This document shows positions 8,786 through 16,929 of a DNA stretch of 25,000 bases, piece by piece; position 1 is the first letter of the stretch, and every line of letters begins with the position of its first letter. The DNA is taken from assembly GCA_903813345.2 (NCBI GenBank), contig CAIIXF020000283.1, positions 1-25,000 of the forward strand. The letters are read 5' to 3'. Made by a program: the position numbers and the translations under genes. This DNA is from Owenia fusiformis. Its lineage: Eukaryota > Annelida > Polychaeta > Sabellida > Oweniidae. The notes beneath the pieces are model-generated. The model was given only the letters and a program-made list of their open reading frames with translations, made no database searches and had not been told where the DNA came from.

Positions 8786-9350
8786 ACAATCACCTCAGGT
8801 TTTTGGATCAGTTTTTGCTCCAATTTCAAACACAACATCAGCCAAATAGGATACTTCTTTTTGAAACAACTTACAATTTTTCAGATACAATTTTAACCCA
8901 GAACTTCTCATTTTCCCAAAGACCTAACCTAATTTTTCCTAATGACTTTCAACATCCTGGCTAAATACAATTATATCATCGAACAACATCCTGGCTAAAT
9001 ACAATCATATCAACAAGATGGATTAACCATATCTATGGAGACAGACCTGCATACAGGCATTCCATAAGTAACCATCTGCCATAACCTCTAGTCTAGTACG
9101 GTGAAGTTTTATGAGCCACACAAAAGTATACTCAATTCTTGGTAAAGGGTATGTGTCTTTGATGGTGACATCATTAAATTGTCTGAAATCTATACAATAC
9201 CTATAGCTGTCACCTTTCTTTGGCACCATAACAACAGGTGAGGCCCATGGACTTCTGGATGGCTTGACTATGTCATGTTCAACCATCTCGTTCAAAGTCT
9301 TGCCATATTCAGTTTAGAAAAAGGCACACATCTTACTGGTTGTTTCATGG
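8786..9350 (-). pseudogene. Gypsy reverse transcriptase
   Basis: KQPVRCVPFSKLN at about 9305-9345 precedes HDIVKPSRSPWASPVV, then YRYCIDFRQFNDVTIKDTYP (RT motifs 1-2, with the motif A Asp following later, lost). The catalytic turn reads FDDIIVFSQDVESH, with Phe-Asp-Asp in place of Tyr-x-Asp-Asp, at about 8955-8985 and is followed by SGLKLYLKNCKLF. The palm between motif 2 and the catalytic turn is scrambled. A 34-base direct duplication sits at the catalytic turn (see the separate entry). Confidence 0.8.
8951..9018. repeat. 34-base tandem duplication at the Gypsy RT catalytic turn
   Basis: The sequence starting aacatcctggctaaatacaa occurs at 8951 and again at 8985, nearly identical. Because 34 is not a multiple of three, the duplication shifts the frame in the DDII region. 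Confidence 0.85.
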
Positions 9351-9436
9351 GTCAGACATTTTCTTGTCAATTTTATTCTTTATATTTCTATATTCCCAGT
9401 TCAAATTTAGATTTTGCAAAAAACATCTTGATTTAG

Positions 9437-9690
9437 TTATAGAAAATTCTTTATTCTTACCCTGTCATGGTCTGACAAGTTTTTTGTTGAATTTTCAGTC
9501 AATTGTCTCAAATGGTTGGATATCTTCATCTGTCTTTTCTGGAGATTGGTATTCAATATCATGAGCTGAGCTGCAATGTTATTTCCAGCTACCAATTCAA
9601 ACCTCACTTCATCATCATCAGCCGAGCAATGGGCATGCCCTTGACAATCAATCATCCTCTTAGTATAGGGCTGTCTGAGGTGCACCTTAG
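9437..9690 (-). pseudogene. Gypsy region upstream of RT
   Basis: An 82-codon frame ends in LTENSTKNLSDHDRVRIKNF, the kind of linker that precedes the PVR segment of Gypsy RT. The frame continues with stops to 9305. The N-terminal part (FELVAGNNIAAQ) is not diagnostic. An aspartic protease active site was not found. Confidence 0.45.
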
Positions 9691-10171
9691 GGGCGTCACC
9701 TTAGGACTTTGGCCTGTTAGCACATAAGAGATCCTCAGCCCCTGAATGATCGGCATCAATGTGTCAAGGCTCCGTAGATAAAACGATGTACAAATCAAAA
9801 AACAATCTATCTAACTTGGCACCTTTTGAGGTGGATCCTGGCTATGGCATTAATGGTTGAGAAATAGGGATCTCCTGATGACCATTGTGAATTATTGTGT
9901 TCTATGGATTATGACGACTGCTTTTGTGAATCAATGTTGACCCTTTGAAACGCCTATGGACTTGGAGACTGGATTTTATCTATCCCACATCATTTGAGAC
10001 TGAATGCTCTATTTTGTAAATAGTACTTGTATCTACAACTATTTTTGAGGTTAAGAGTATTGGCTATCAATTGGCTATCAATTTCTAATTTTTTCTTCAA
10101 CATGTATTGTAATGACTTCAGTATGAATGAAATGTCCCTTGGTCTTCTGGTCTTGGATTGTGATATTGGTT
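9691..10171. other. No gene recognised
   Basis: No coding pattern is visible. A 13-base direct repeat (ttggctatcaatt) occurs near 10060-10085. The stretch may be the left part of the 3'-end-like repeat that follows. Confidence 0.4.
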
Positions 10172-10535
10172 CTTGAATGGTGGGGGAAAGGGGGTATTAG
10201 ACATTGTTTCTTTTCACGTTATATCACTGTTTTGGGATAACCTTTTCTTGACTAGTATGCATTAAGAGTTTACCTTTTCTTGCTAAGTACCATTACAACT
10301 TTTGGTCCTTTCCCTTTGGCACAAGTGCTAATATATTACTTTTTTAAGTTTCAAGACAAACACCATTACATGTACTGTAGTATGTGCTTCAGGCATGTGC
10401 TTTGTATCTTATTTCATTTATTCATTTATTCAACATGTTTTATATTATGATTGCTTGCATTTATATTACACTTTGATGTATTTCAACTGTTGTAACTCTC
10501 TATGAATTAGAGGTAAATAAATATACAATACAATA
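10172..10535 (+). repeat. Retroelement 3'-end-like repeat with ATACA-rich tail
   Basis: Bases 10172-10338 match the reverse complement of 14168-14345 closely (shared ggaaagggggtattagacat and ctttccctttggcac) with one indel of about 10 bases. The + strand copy ends in aggtaaataaatatacaatacaataca, that is an AATAAA followed by a short ATACA-like tail, as many non-LTR retrotransposon 3' ends do. The weaker match continues past the Penelope insertion at 13.1 kb. The family is not identified. Confidence 0.6.
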
Positions 10536-10536
10536 C

Positions 10537-10694
10537 AGCGCTGGCTAAAGAGTCCCTCGAGAGTGCTGGCTAGAGAATGCCTCAAGAGTGCTGGCTAGAG
10601 AGAGTGCCTCGAGAGTGCTGGCTAGAGAGTGCCTCTAGAGTGCTGGCTAGAGAGTACATCGAGAGTGCTGGCTAGAGAGTTCCTCGAGAGTGCT
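10537..10694. repeat. 25-base minisatellite, about six copies
   Basis: The unit reads agagtgctggctagagagtgcctcg with point changes and one 2-base insertion. It begins immediately after the ATACA tail of the preceding repeat. Most copies carry ctcgag or a one-base variant of it. Confidence 0.9.
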
Positions 10695-10896
10695 CCATTT
10701 TGCCTGGTAATAACAATAATGCTATTTGAGGTATTAATGAGTCATCTATTGATGATTCAGCTAGCATCAACTCTGACATTTTATCATTACATATCCTTAT
10801 TTGTTTCTGGGCATTGCCCTGGTCAGGCAGTTTGGCCTTATTCAGATGAAGATGTGTTCTGGATGAACTGGTGAAGTATCCATGTCTGTTACATTC
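10672..10896 (-). other. Open frame, unrecognised, no ATG at its start
   Basis: Seventy-five sense codons run from just after a TGA at 10897-10899 to a TAG at 10672, inside the minisatellite. They include HGYFTSSSRTHLHLNKAKLP and later LMLAESSIDDSLIPQIALL. The composition looks protein-like (mixed charged and hydrophobic, few low-complexity runs). A YFT-x-HLHLNK arrangement is reminiscent of the C-terminal end of SGNH-hydrolase-like proteins of retroelements, but that is only an impression. The last codons come from the minisatellite, so the true end is lost. Confidence 0.35.
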
Positions 10897-11690
10897 TCAA
10901 CAAGTGCATCAGATTTGTTGACATGTGTAGAACGTGATATGTCATGCCAGCCAGTTTTTCATTCATAACATTAGTTGAGCATGTAAATGCAACATCTCGC
11001 AGAAATGTTTCGTTCAGACACAGTGGTTTATATATTAATGGCATTGTAAAGTCACCTCCTTTGTCAGGTTTTCATAATTTTCACATTGTTGCTGTTTCAA
11101 AGTTACAATGTCCATGATTTTTTCTTGTAGTTTTCTGAGTATTGATATTAGGTATGGGGAGTACAGCTTCTGTCCAGTCAGAAAAGGTATGTTCATTTCT
11201 CATAGTTGAAAACTGCTAAAATTCTCATAACAAGAAATTATACAAATTGGAATTGCTGATATGAAAATTAAAGGCAGAATCAAATCTAAACAAGATGGCA
11301 CTCACTTTTAGCAAAAGTTGTTACAATAAGAAGAGTACTTAAAATAAGGCAATATACATTTATTTGATCTTACGACTTGATAAATTAAAACACATACAAA
11401 TTAGGAGTTCAATGATACACTACTTGTATTTTGAATATCAAATAGATCAACAATAATCACCTCATGAAACGATATGATACAATCAAATAAAATAAGGTAA
11501 AAAAGATTTCCTCAGAATGTCTTGGCTAAATATGGGCCACTAGTTTTTTTAAACTCCGATTATCTATCTTTGTGGCACTCTTACATTTTGTAAATTTCAC
11601 ATTGCTGAGCGCAATTTCCCAGCTTGCGATCCCCATTGCTGTACTTATAGACTTAATGTTGCAGAACTTAATGATGTTGTTTTATGTTTT
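10897..11690 (-). other. Possible decayed coding sequence, otherwise nothing recognised
   Basis: On the minus strand near 10895-11070 a frame reads PDKGGDFTMPLIYKPLCLNE and onward to a stop, preceded near 11100-11210 by RNEHTFSDWTEAVLPIPNIN. These look like remnants of a protein of an unknown element, with stops between them. From 11220 to 11690 I see only AT-rich sequence. Confidence 0.3.
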
Positions 11691-11757
11691 CTCAAGGTCA
11701 TCGTCAATGAAACGTTTGGGAAGCCTGACTAAAGACAGAAAAGTTTAGAAATAGTAA

Positions 11758-12018
11758 CTAATCACATTTGAGTTCACAAAGTCGACAAAAAAGATGTATC
11801 ACAAAAGTTAACGGAGGATCAAATGTATTCTGGCCGAACGAAGTTTCATTTATTCTGAAAACGTAGCACGAAATAATGAGATTGAACGGCATCACAGAGG
11901 TCTCATTATTCAAAATATGATGCATGAGGCAATGTTTATTGACTTCACGATGCAGGGGGTTAACTTCATGAACGTCTGCACAGGCCTGCAGGACTTGCAT
12001 TTCACATTTCTTGTTCAT
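11758..12018 (-). other. Open frame of 86 codons, unrecognised
   Basis: The frame starts at Met 12018 (MNKKCEMQVLQACADVHEVN) and has a run of plausible codons up to about ILNNETS. The rest is AT-rich and less convincing. It overlaps, in another frame, the end of the frame at 12005-12256. The two might be one protein broken by a frameshift. No family recognised. Confidence 0.3.
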
Positions 12019-12256
12019 CCACTAATCCACTAAAACGCTGCACGCCCAAACCCTTTCCATAGGCTCTATTTACCTCTTGTATCATACTTATGTAGTTCAA
12101 TATGTCTTGTAAATTTCATAGATCCGGCAATGGTACAACAAAACGACTATCCTCGCCAGCCTCGGGTGTATTTTCGCCATAATCTAATTCTAGATCATCC
12201 AGAGCACACAGTTCTTTCTCAAACTTTATATTAAGATTTAAGGGAGCTTGGTAATA
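12005..12256 (-). pseudogene. Candidate exon of an unrecognised gene, with one internal TGA
   Basis: After an acceptor-like GCACTGCAG the minus strand is open for 46 codons (QAPLNLNIKFEKELCALDDL, later ENTPEAGEDSRFVVPLPDL). It then has a TGA at 12118-12116 and stays in the same frame for 37 more codons (NLQDILNYISMIQE). A donor GAG/GTAAAT at 12074 would give an exon of 183 bases, a multiple of three. Amino-acid composition is strongly protein-like. I do not recognise the family. The single stop may be a mutation or a sequencing error. Confidence 0.4.
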
Positions 12257-13133
12257 CTGCAGTGCTCAATTCTGATTGGAGATTCTTTTCATGTTCTTTT
12301 ATACATGCCAGAGGTTTGGTTTTAAAGGTATATCTTTTCCTACAGGTGTACTTTAATGGCCTCTTGTTAGTTTTTGGCACTTTCTACATCGAGGGTTTCA
12401 AGCAAAAAAGTACAAATTGCACTTTTGTTACTTTAGAGAAAATCAAGTTTTAAAATTCAAATACTGTTCTTAAATCAGCAAATTGTTTGATAGTTTCAAC
12501 ATTTATCCTCCGTAAAGGTTCAAAGAGTATCATTAAAATGTACTAGTGCAAAATACTTGGAGATTATTTTTTAATATATAATGACAAATAAGTAATTGGT
12601 ATCTTTTTGCACCTACAACAATTTTACTCTTTCCAGTGCAAAAATACTATACTCAATATAATACTTTTTTTTGCAAGAACTGATTTATTAATTCTCAACA
12701 CAATTATCACACAAAAAGTACTATTTGAATATGATCTCAAGATTGGATGCTTTATTTATATGTTTTGTTGCAAATAAATGCCAATTATAATATAAATCTT
12801 TTCAAGTTTGGATTAATAATACCCTCATGTAATGTGTTTAGCATCCAATGTTATCAAAATCACTTGGTGAATGTCAATTGTCTTTTGATGCACATGTTTG
12901 TTTTGACCTCCACCTCAGGGCCTGGAGAAATAATAGGGTTGAATTTATATACTATCATTTGGGAACTGTAACATTAAAACATTTTAACAGACTTTGTTCA
13001 CCATTTAAAAACAATAAAAGTAGAATTCAAACCTAAAAGGATTGGTATCTATATGGTGAACTCAATTCAACAATGATTTTCTTAAAACTATTATCCTCTT
13101 TAAACCAAAATGTCAAATAGTATATTTACAAAG
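12257..13133. other. AT-rich, no gene recognised
   Basis: Short open frames here have no motif and biased AT-rich composition. The last part (about 13090-13133) may be the continuation of the older repeat into which the Penelope-like fragments inserted. Confidence 0.5.
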
Positions 13134-13147
13134 CATATACAAGCATA
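13134..13147. repeat. 14-base direct repeat, left (candidate target duplication)
   Basis: The sequence catatacaagcata here is identical to 14126-14139 and flanks the Penelope-like pair. The left inverted arm overlaps it by three bases. Confidence 0.65.
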
Positions 13148-13468
13148 ATTTAAGGTTCCTCTAACTAACCTGAGAAATTTCTTTACTTTTCATAGCTTTC
13201 GGATGTGACTACATCCTTCGTCAGTGACGTACTGTTCGTTAATTTCCCGCCACCACAGCTGTCCTTGACCTTGACCTTGGATTAACTTTCTCCAGTAGCG
13301 ATTTATCTACGAGATAACCTGAGTCTCTGTTAAGGATGGGCTTATCAAGATGTATGTGAATGGCTTCTTTAACTTTTCTATAGAAATCCTTACTCTCTTT
13401 ATCGACTATACTATACTCGTTCCAATTGATCCTATGACCTGTGACATATGAATGTTCAGCTAACGCAG
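13145..13468. repeat. Inverted repeat, left arm
   Basis: This arm pairs with 13761-14090 in reverse complement along its whole length. The only length difference is one 6-base unit of the GGTCAA run. Confidence 0.92.
13197..13224 (-). ncRNA. Hammerhead-like hairpin in the element 3' region, left copy
   Basis: It is the same as the right copy at 14011-14038, read on the minus strand. See that entry for structure and doubts. Confidence 0.3.
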
Positions 13469-13781
13469 ACGATGTTTCTTTTCCTAATCTTAATGCTGTC
13501 TGATGTTCTTTTATCCTAACATCTATTGGTCTCTTAGTTTCACCTATGTACGAACTATCACAGTCCTGACAATTAATTTTGTATATCACTCCTGAGATTT
13601 CTGACTTAGGGCTTTGATCTTTTGGTGAGACTAACTCCTGTTTGATCGTTCTAGCAGCTTTAAAATAAGTTTTCACTCCTACATTATTAAACACTCTCTC
13701 TAATCGTTGTGATGTACCTTGTACATATGGTAGGGTTACACTTAATGGTGGAGTCTCAGACTGCGTTAGCTGAACATTCAT
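13239..13781 (-). CDS. Penelope-like GIY-YIG endonuclease domain (partial ORF)
   Basis: The 180-codon frame contains LPYVQGTSQRLERVF (17-31), the linker typical just before the nuclease in Penelope-like elements. The nuclease follows: GVIYKINCQDCDSSYIGET (64-82) with the GIY and YIG tyrosines, Cys71 and Cys74, then Arg89 and EH (92-93), Glu139, and Asn151 in KPILNRD. All residues I would expect for a working GIY-YIG domain appear present. The ORF ends in PRSRSRTAVVAGN, where the Arg-Ser run comes from the GGTCAA repeats. The RT domain is absent: the frame enters the inverted junction near 13760, so the first 8 or so residues are not element sequence. It is a truncated copy and unlikely to act alone. 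Confidence 0.85.
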   Translation of the reverse strand: MNVQLTQSETPPLSVTLPYVQGTSQRLERVFNNVGVKTYFKAARTIKQELVSPKDQSPKSEISGVIYKINCQDCDSSYIGETKRPIDVRIKEHQTALRLGKETSSALAEHSYVTGHRINWNEYSIVDKESKDFYRKVKEAIHIHLDKPILNRDSGYLVDKSLLEKVNPRSRSRTAVVAGN

Positions 13782-13996
13782 ATGTCACAGGTCATAGGAT
13801 CAATTGGAACGAGTATAGTATAGTCGATAAAGAGAGTAAGGATTTCTATAGAAAAGTTAAAGAAGCCATTCACATACATCTTGATAAGCCCATCCTTAAC
13901 AGAGACTCAGGTTATCTCGTAGATAAATCGCTACTGGAGACAGTTAATCCAAGGTCAAGGTCAAGGTCAAGGACAGCTGTGGTGGCGGGAAATTAA
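13761..13996 (+). pseudogene. Penelope-like GIY-YIG C-terminal fragment
   Basis: From 13761 the plus strand repeats the last part of the minus copy (ALAEHSYVTGHRINWNEYSI to AVVAGN). The GIY and YIG motifs and the catalytic Arg are missing. It has one additional Arg-Ser pair and Thr instead of Lys after LLE. The open frame upstream of 13761 is antisense to the other copy and not a natural N-terminus. Confidence 0.85.
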
Positions 13997-14010
13997 CGAA
14001 CAGTACGTCA

Positions 14011-14038
14011 CTGACGAAGGATGTAGTCACATCCGAAA
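14011..14038 (+). ncRNA. Hammerhead-like hairpin in the element 3' region, right copy
   Basis: CTGACGA, one A, a perfect 6-bp stem GGATGT/ACATCC with loop AGTC, then GAAA. CUGANGA-stem II-GAAA is the hammerhead ribozyme core, and Penelope-like elements are known to carry hammerheads. Against it: one unpaired A between CUGACGA and stem II, and no clean stem III with a cleavage site directly downstream. It may be a decayed or only motif-like form. Confidence 0.35.
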
Positions 14039-14125
14039 GCTATGAAAAGTAAAGAAATTTCTCAGGTTAGTTAGAGGAACCTTAAATTATTATTATTAGA
14101 ACTAACAGATGAACATCTTTGGCAC

Positions 14126-14139
14126 CATATACAAGCATA
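14126..14139. repeat. 14-base direct repeat, right (candidate target duplication)
   Basis: Identical to 13134-13147. Confidence 0.65.
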
Positions 14140-14167
14140 TGTTAAATTATATTTAAGATAATAGTGA

Positions 14168-14345
14168 AATATATAAGCACTAGTGCCAAAGGGAAAGGAC
14201 TAAAAGTTGTAATGGAACTTAGCAAGAAAAAGCAAACTCTAAGTGCACACCAGTCAAGAAAAACAAAACCCATATAGCCCAAAACCATGATCTAACGTGA
14301 AAAGAAACAATGTCTAATACCCCCTTTCCCCCCATCATTCAAATT
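14168..14345 (-). repeat. Inverted copy of the repeat at 10172-10338
   Basis: Reverse complement match over about 170 bases. This copy is the landing site of the LINE (target duplication at 14348) and, about 40 bases beyond its other end, of the Penelope-like pair. Confidence 0.8.
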
Positions 14346-14347
14346 GA

Positions 14348-14359
14348 CAAAAGTTAAAT
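14348..14359. repeat. LINE target-site duplication, 3' side
   Basis: caaaagttaaat, identical to 19700-19711. Confidence 0.9.
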
Positions 14360-14370
14360 TTTTTTTTTTT
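14360..14370 (-). other. Poly(A) tail of the LINE
   Basis: Eleven T on the plus strand directly abut the target duplication. Confidence 0.9.
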
Positions 14371-14458
14371 AATTAATTTATTAACATTGAAACAACATTT
14401 ATACAATTTTTACATAATATACAATGGTTACATTGGTACTTATACAGGAATACAGAAC

Positions 14459-14728
14459 TTATTGGTTATAGATTTTACTATTTCTAATTTTCCAAATTTC
14501 GAACTTGTGTTTAAACACTAGCTGGTTTCTATGGCATTTGCTCTCAAAATCTCCTTCATTGCTATAAAATAAAATTTCTTGTTCAGAAAACTTTAAATTT
14601 TGAGTATTTACATATTCCTTTGCATTCGTACAATTGACAAATAAGTGTTGATGACTTTCTGCTTCAACATTGCATATTTTACAAATTCCATTTGACTTCT
14701 GAATTTTTTGTAATTTTTTTCTGTCCAT
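14459..14728 (-). pseudogene. LINE ORF2 C-terminus, shifted frame
   Basis: This is the natural end of ORF2. CKICNVEAESHQHLFVNC gives the C-terminal Cys-x2-Cys, His, Cys motif found near the end of L1-group ORF2, and the protein continues to KIYNQ and a stop at 14459. It is out of frame with the RT frame by one base. The shift lies in a run of seven A (minus strand, about 14714-14720); one missing A explains it. The Met used by the open frame is not a real start. Confidence 0.85.
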
Positions 14729-16911
14729 ATGGCTCCATTAAAACATTTAAATATAAATTCTTTAACATTATTGCTAATGTTACATTTAAACAAAATCTTG
14801 TAAAAATCTGAGAAATCCGTTTGAGCAAACTGCTCAGACCAATACTCTTCTGATTTGGATTCTGTTAAACTGTTTTTTACAAACCCTTTTCTTATTGATT
14901 GCACATTGATTTTCTGTACAGGAATACAATTAAAATATATTTTGCTTTCACTGTTTTTTAATGCCTCAACCTTGATTCTGTCTAACTTGTTAAAAACTCC
15001 TTTAAGTAAATTGTATTGAAGAAAAGTCTGGCCATTAAAACCTACTTTTTGCCCAATTTGATCATAGCTTAATAGTTCATTGTTTACATTACATACATCA
15101 TTTATTTTATATACACCTTTTTGATGCCAGTTATCAAAATATAAAGGATTGTTCTTGTACAACAAGTCTTTGTTATTTGATATATATGGACTACTTTTAA
15201 TTGAATTATACATAATCCATGTTTTCAACACATCTGTCCAAAATGAGGACTTAATTCTATCTAGTCCTTTTACCTGATTAAATTCAACATTAGACAGTAA
15301 AATAGAAAAATCTTTACAAATTTTGTCAATAAGATAGGTTGGTAGTTTTTTCCAGTTTGCTTTGTTTCTATCAAGTAGAAGTTTAATCCATTTAATTGCA
15401 AAAGCATCTTGAAAATGTTTCACATCTATCATATTTAGACCTCCCTTTGCATTGCCCTGTATCAATATATTTCTTTTAATACATTCTACTACACCTTTTA
15501 CATCTTCTTCTTTATACACACCTTTGTTACCTGACCAGATATATTTAAAAAACAAACTATTTATCCGTTTAATAATCTTATCTGACAAAATAAAACTTTG
15601 CATAATGTATCCAAATTGTGAGAGCATTAGTGATTTTACGAGAGTAATTTTACCAAACATGGTTAAACATCTACCTGCCCATCTTTTCATTATTTCTTCA
15701 CATTTTTTGAATTTACCGTCAATATTCTCATCTAATTCAACCACCTTATTGGTTGTGCAAAATGTTACGCCTAATATTTTAATCCTATTATATGGGAAAA
15801 TATTCCATTTTATGTTTACTGGTTTTTCAACACAAAATTTTTTATTGCCTAACCATATTGCTTCTGATTTCTGTTTATTTAATTTTAACCCAGATATATT
15901 TGAAAAGGCATCAATAATATTGATTGCCTCTTTGACAGATGCAACATCTTTAAGTAAAAGTGACATATCATCAGCGTATTGAACTAGTTTAATTTCATCT
16001 GTTTCAGATATTACAATACCTTTCACATTATTAGTCTGTCTTATTTTACATGCCACTAGTTCACAGCATAAAATAAAGCAAAAAGCAGATGCAGGGCACC
16101 CTTGAGATAAACCTGACTTTAGTGGTATCCACTCGGAGAGCCAACCTCCAAAATTAATGCAGCTTAGCCCATTTGAATTAAGTGTTTTTATCCATTTGAT
16201 AAAATCAGGACCAAAACCAAAAATTTGGAATGTGTCATACATTAACTCTTTATTTAAACTATCATACGCACGGGAATAATCCAGTGCTACAAGTACACCT
16301 TCATCGTCATTGTTACATAAATCTTCTATTACATCATCAATAAGTCTTAAAGCAGTAGCTGGTGTGCGACCTGGTATATATCCACATTGATCATGACTAA
16401 TTATTTTTCCAATTACTTTTCTGAGCCTATTTGCTAATGATTTTGCTAAAATTTTATAATCAGTGTTTGTTAATGATATTGGTCTCCAACTTGGTAGACA
16501 CTCCATTGGCAGACCTTTGCCTTTATATAATAAAGTAATTACTCTTTGTCTTTGGGAAGTAGACAACTGTCCATTATTAAAACAATCATTTATAGCTGAT
16601 ACATAAAGTTCATTTATCTTGTTCCAAAAACATTTATAAAAACATGTAGTGAGTCCATCAAGACCTGGACTTGAAGTATTTGACATATTTTTGAGTGCCT
16701 GAGTACATTCAGCTAAAGTTATTTGTCCTTCACAAGATTGCATTTCCTCTTCATTTAAAGAGGGCAGTACTACTCCATGTAAATATTCATTCAATTTGTT
16801 TCTGGAGTAATTACTGTTTACACTAAAAATATTTTTATAATAGTTTACTTGAGCACCCATGATATCATTGGATTTGGTGTACAAATTATTTTCTACTCTA
16901 CATGATTTCAT
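14608..16911 (-). CDS. LINE ORF2, reverse transcriptase part
   Basis: 767 codons, in the same frame as the endonuclease ORF and separated from it by one TGA plus four sense codons. Visible RT features, by residue of this frame: PGLDGL (82-87), WRPISL (142-147), GYIPGR (177-182), motif A LDYSRAYDSL with Asp211, motif B SGLSQGCPAS (266-275), and motif C YADD (312-315), all intact. The thumb region follows with GLKLNKQKSE. The last 40 or so codons (after KNYKKF) are off-frame sequence following the one-base loss near 14714. The RT itself looks functional at the residue level, but the nonsense codon separates it from its endonuclease and the start Met is only the first ATG after the stop. Confidence 0.9.
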   Translation of the reverse strand: MKSCRVENNLYTKSNDIMGAQVNYYKNIFSVNSNYSRNKLNEYLHGVVLPSLNEEEMQSCEGQITLAECTQALKNMSNTSSPGLDGLTTCFYKCFWNKINELYVSAINDCFNNGQLSTSQRQRVITLLYKGKGLPMECLPSWRPISLTNTDYKILAKSLANRLRKVIGKIISHDQCGYIPGRTPATALRLIDDVIEDLCNNDDEGVLVALDYSRAYDSLNKELMYDTFQIFGFGPDFIKWIKTLNSNGLSCINFGGWLSEWIPLKSGLSQGCPASAFCFILCCELVACKIRQTNNVKGIVISETDEIKLVQYADDMSLLLKDVASVKEAINIIDAFSNISGLKLNKQKSEAIWLGNKKFCVEKPVNIKWNIFPYNRIKILGVTFCTTNKVVELDENIDGKFKKCEEIMKRWAGRCLTMFGKITLVKSLMLSQFGYIMQSFILSDKIIKRINSLFFKYIWSGNKGVYKEEDVKGVVECIKRNILIQGNAKGGLNMIDVKHFQDAFAIKWIKLLLDRNKANWKKLPTYLIDKICKDFSILLSNVEFNQVKGLDRIKSSFWTDVLKTWIMYNSIKSSPYISNNKDLLYKNNPLYFDNWHQKGVYKINDVCNVNNELLSYDQIGQKVGFNGQTFLQYNLLKGVFNKLDRIKVEALKNSESKIYFNCIPVQKINVQSIRKGFVKNSLTESKSEEYWSEQFAQTDFSDFYKILFKCNISNNVKEFIFKCFNGAIWTEKNYKKFRSQMEFVKYAMLKQKVINTYLSIVRMQRNM

Positions 16912-16926
16912 TATTTTACTCTTTCC

Positions 16927-16929
16927 TCA
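16927..16929 (-). other. Premature TGA splitting LINE ORF2
   Basis: The codon lies between EKS and GKSKI in a region where L1-group ORF2 normally runs on from endonuclease to RT. The frame is kept on both sides (start-to-start distance 1155 bases, a multiple of three). Confidence 0.88.

Larger units (their letters stand above)
7411..9690 (-). mobile_element. Degenerate Ty3/Gypsy pol (linker-RT-RNase H-integrase)
   Basis: Reading the minus strand from 9690 to 7411 gives the Gypsy order: a linker rich in Asp/Asn, a PVR segment, the RT start, a DDII motif, RNase H, an H2C2-type integrase start and the integrase core beginning. Each piece is in its own frame, separated by stops and indels, so this is an old copy. 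Neither LTR can be seen. The Gypsy remnant at the right edge of the window is a separate, younger-looking copy. Confidence 0.85.
13761..14090. repeat. Inverted repeat, right arm
   Basis: Partner of 13145-13468. The right copy then continues with an ATT-rich tail and about 35 further bases not present on the left. Confidence 0.92.
13148..14125. mobile_element. Head-to-head pair of 5'-truncated Penelope-like element fragments
   Basis: Two copies of the 3' end of one Penelope-like element point away from each other. The minus-strand copy keeps about 180 codons, while the plus-strand copy keeps only the last 77 or so. The shared parts (13145-13468 and 13761-14090) form an almost perfect inverted repeat with a 292-base spacer. 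The arms differ by one GGTCAA hexamer and a few substitutions. Both fragments lack the RT domain. A 14-base direct repeat at the outer edges suggests that the pair inserted as one event, as described for Penelope-like elements that carry inverted partial copies. Confidence 0.8.

Noticed and set aside
13709-13760. N-terminal part of the plus-strand GIY-YIG frame as a real start
   Set aside because: It is the antisense of the other Penelope copy; the element sequence begins only at 13761.
15452-15982. 176-codon plus-strand frame within the LINE
   Set aside because: Antisense shadow of the RT coding region; no motif of its own.
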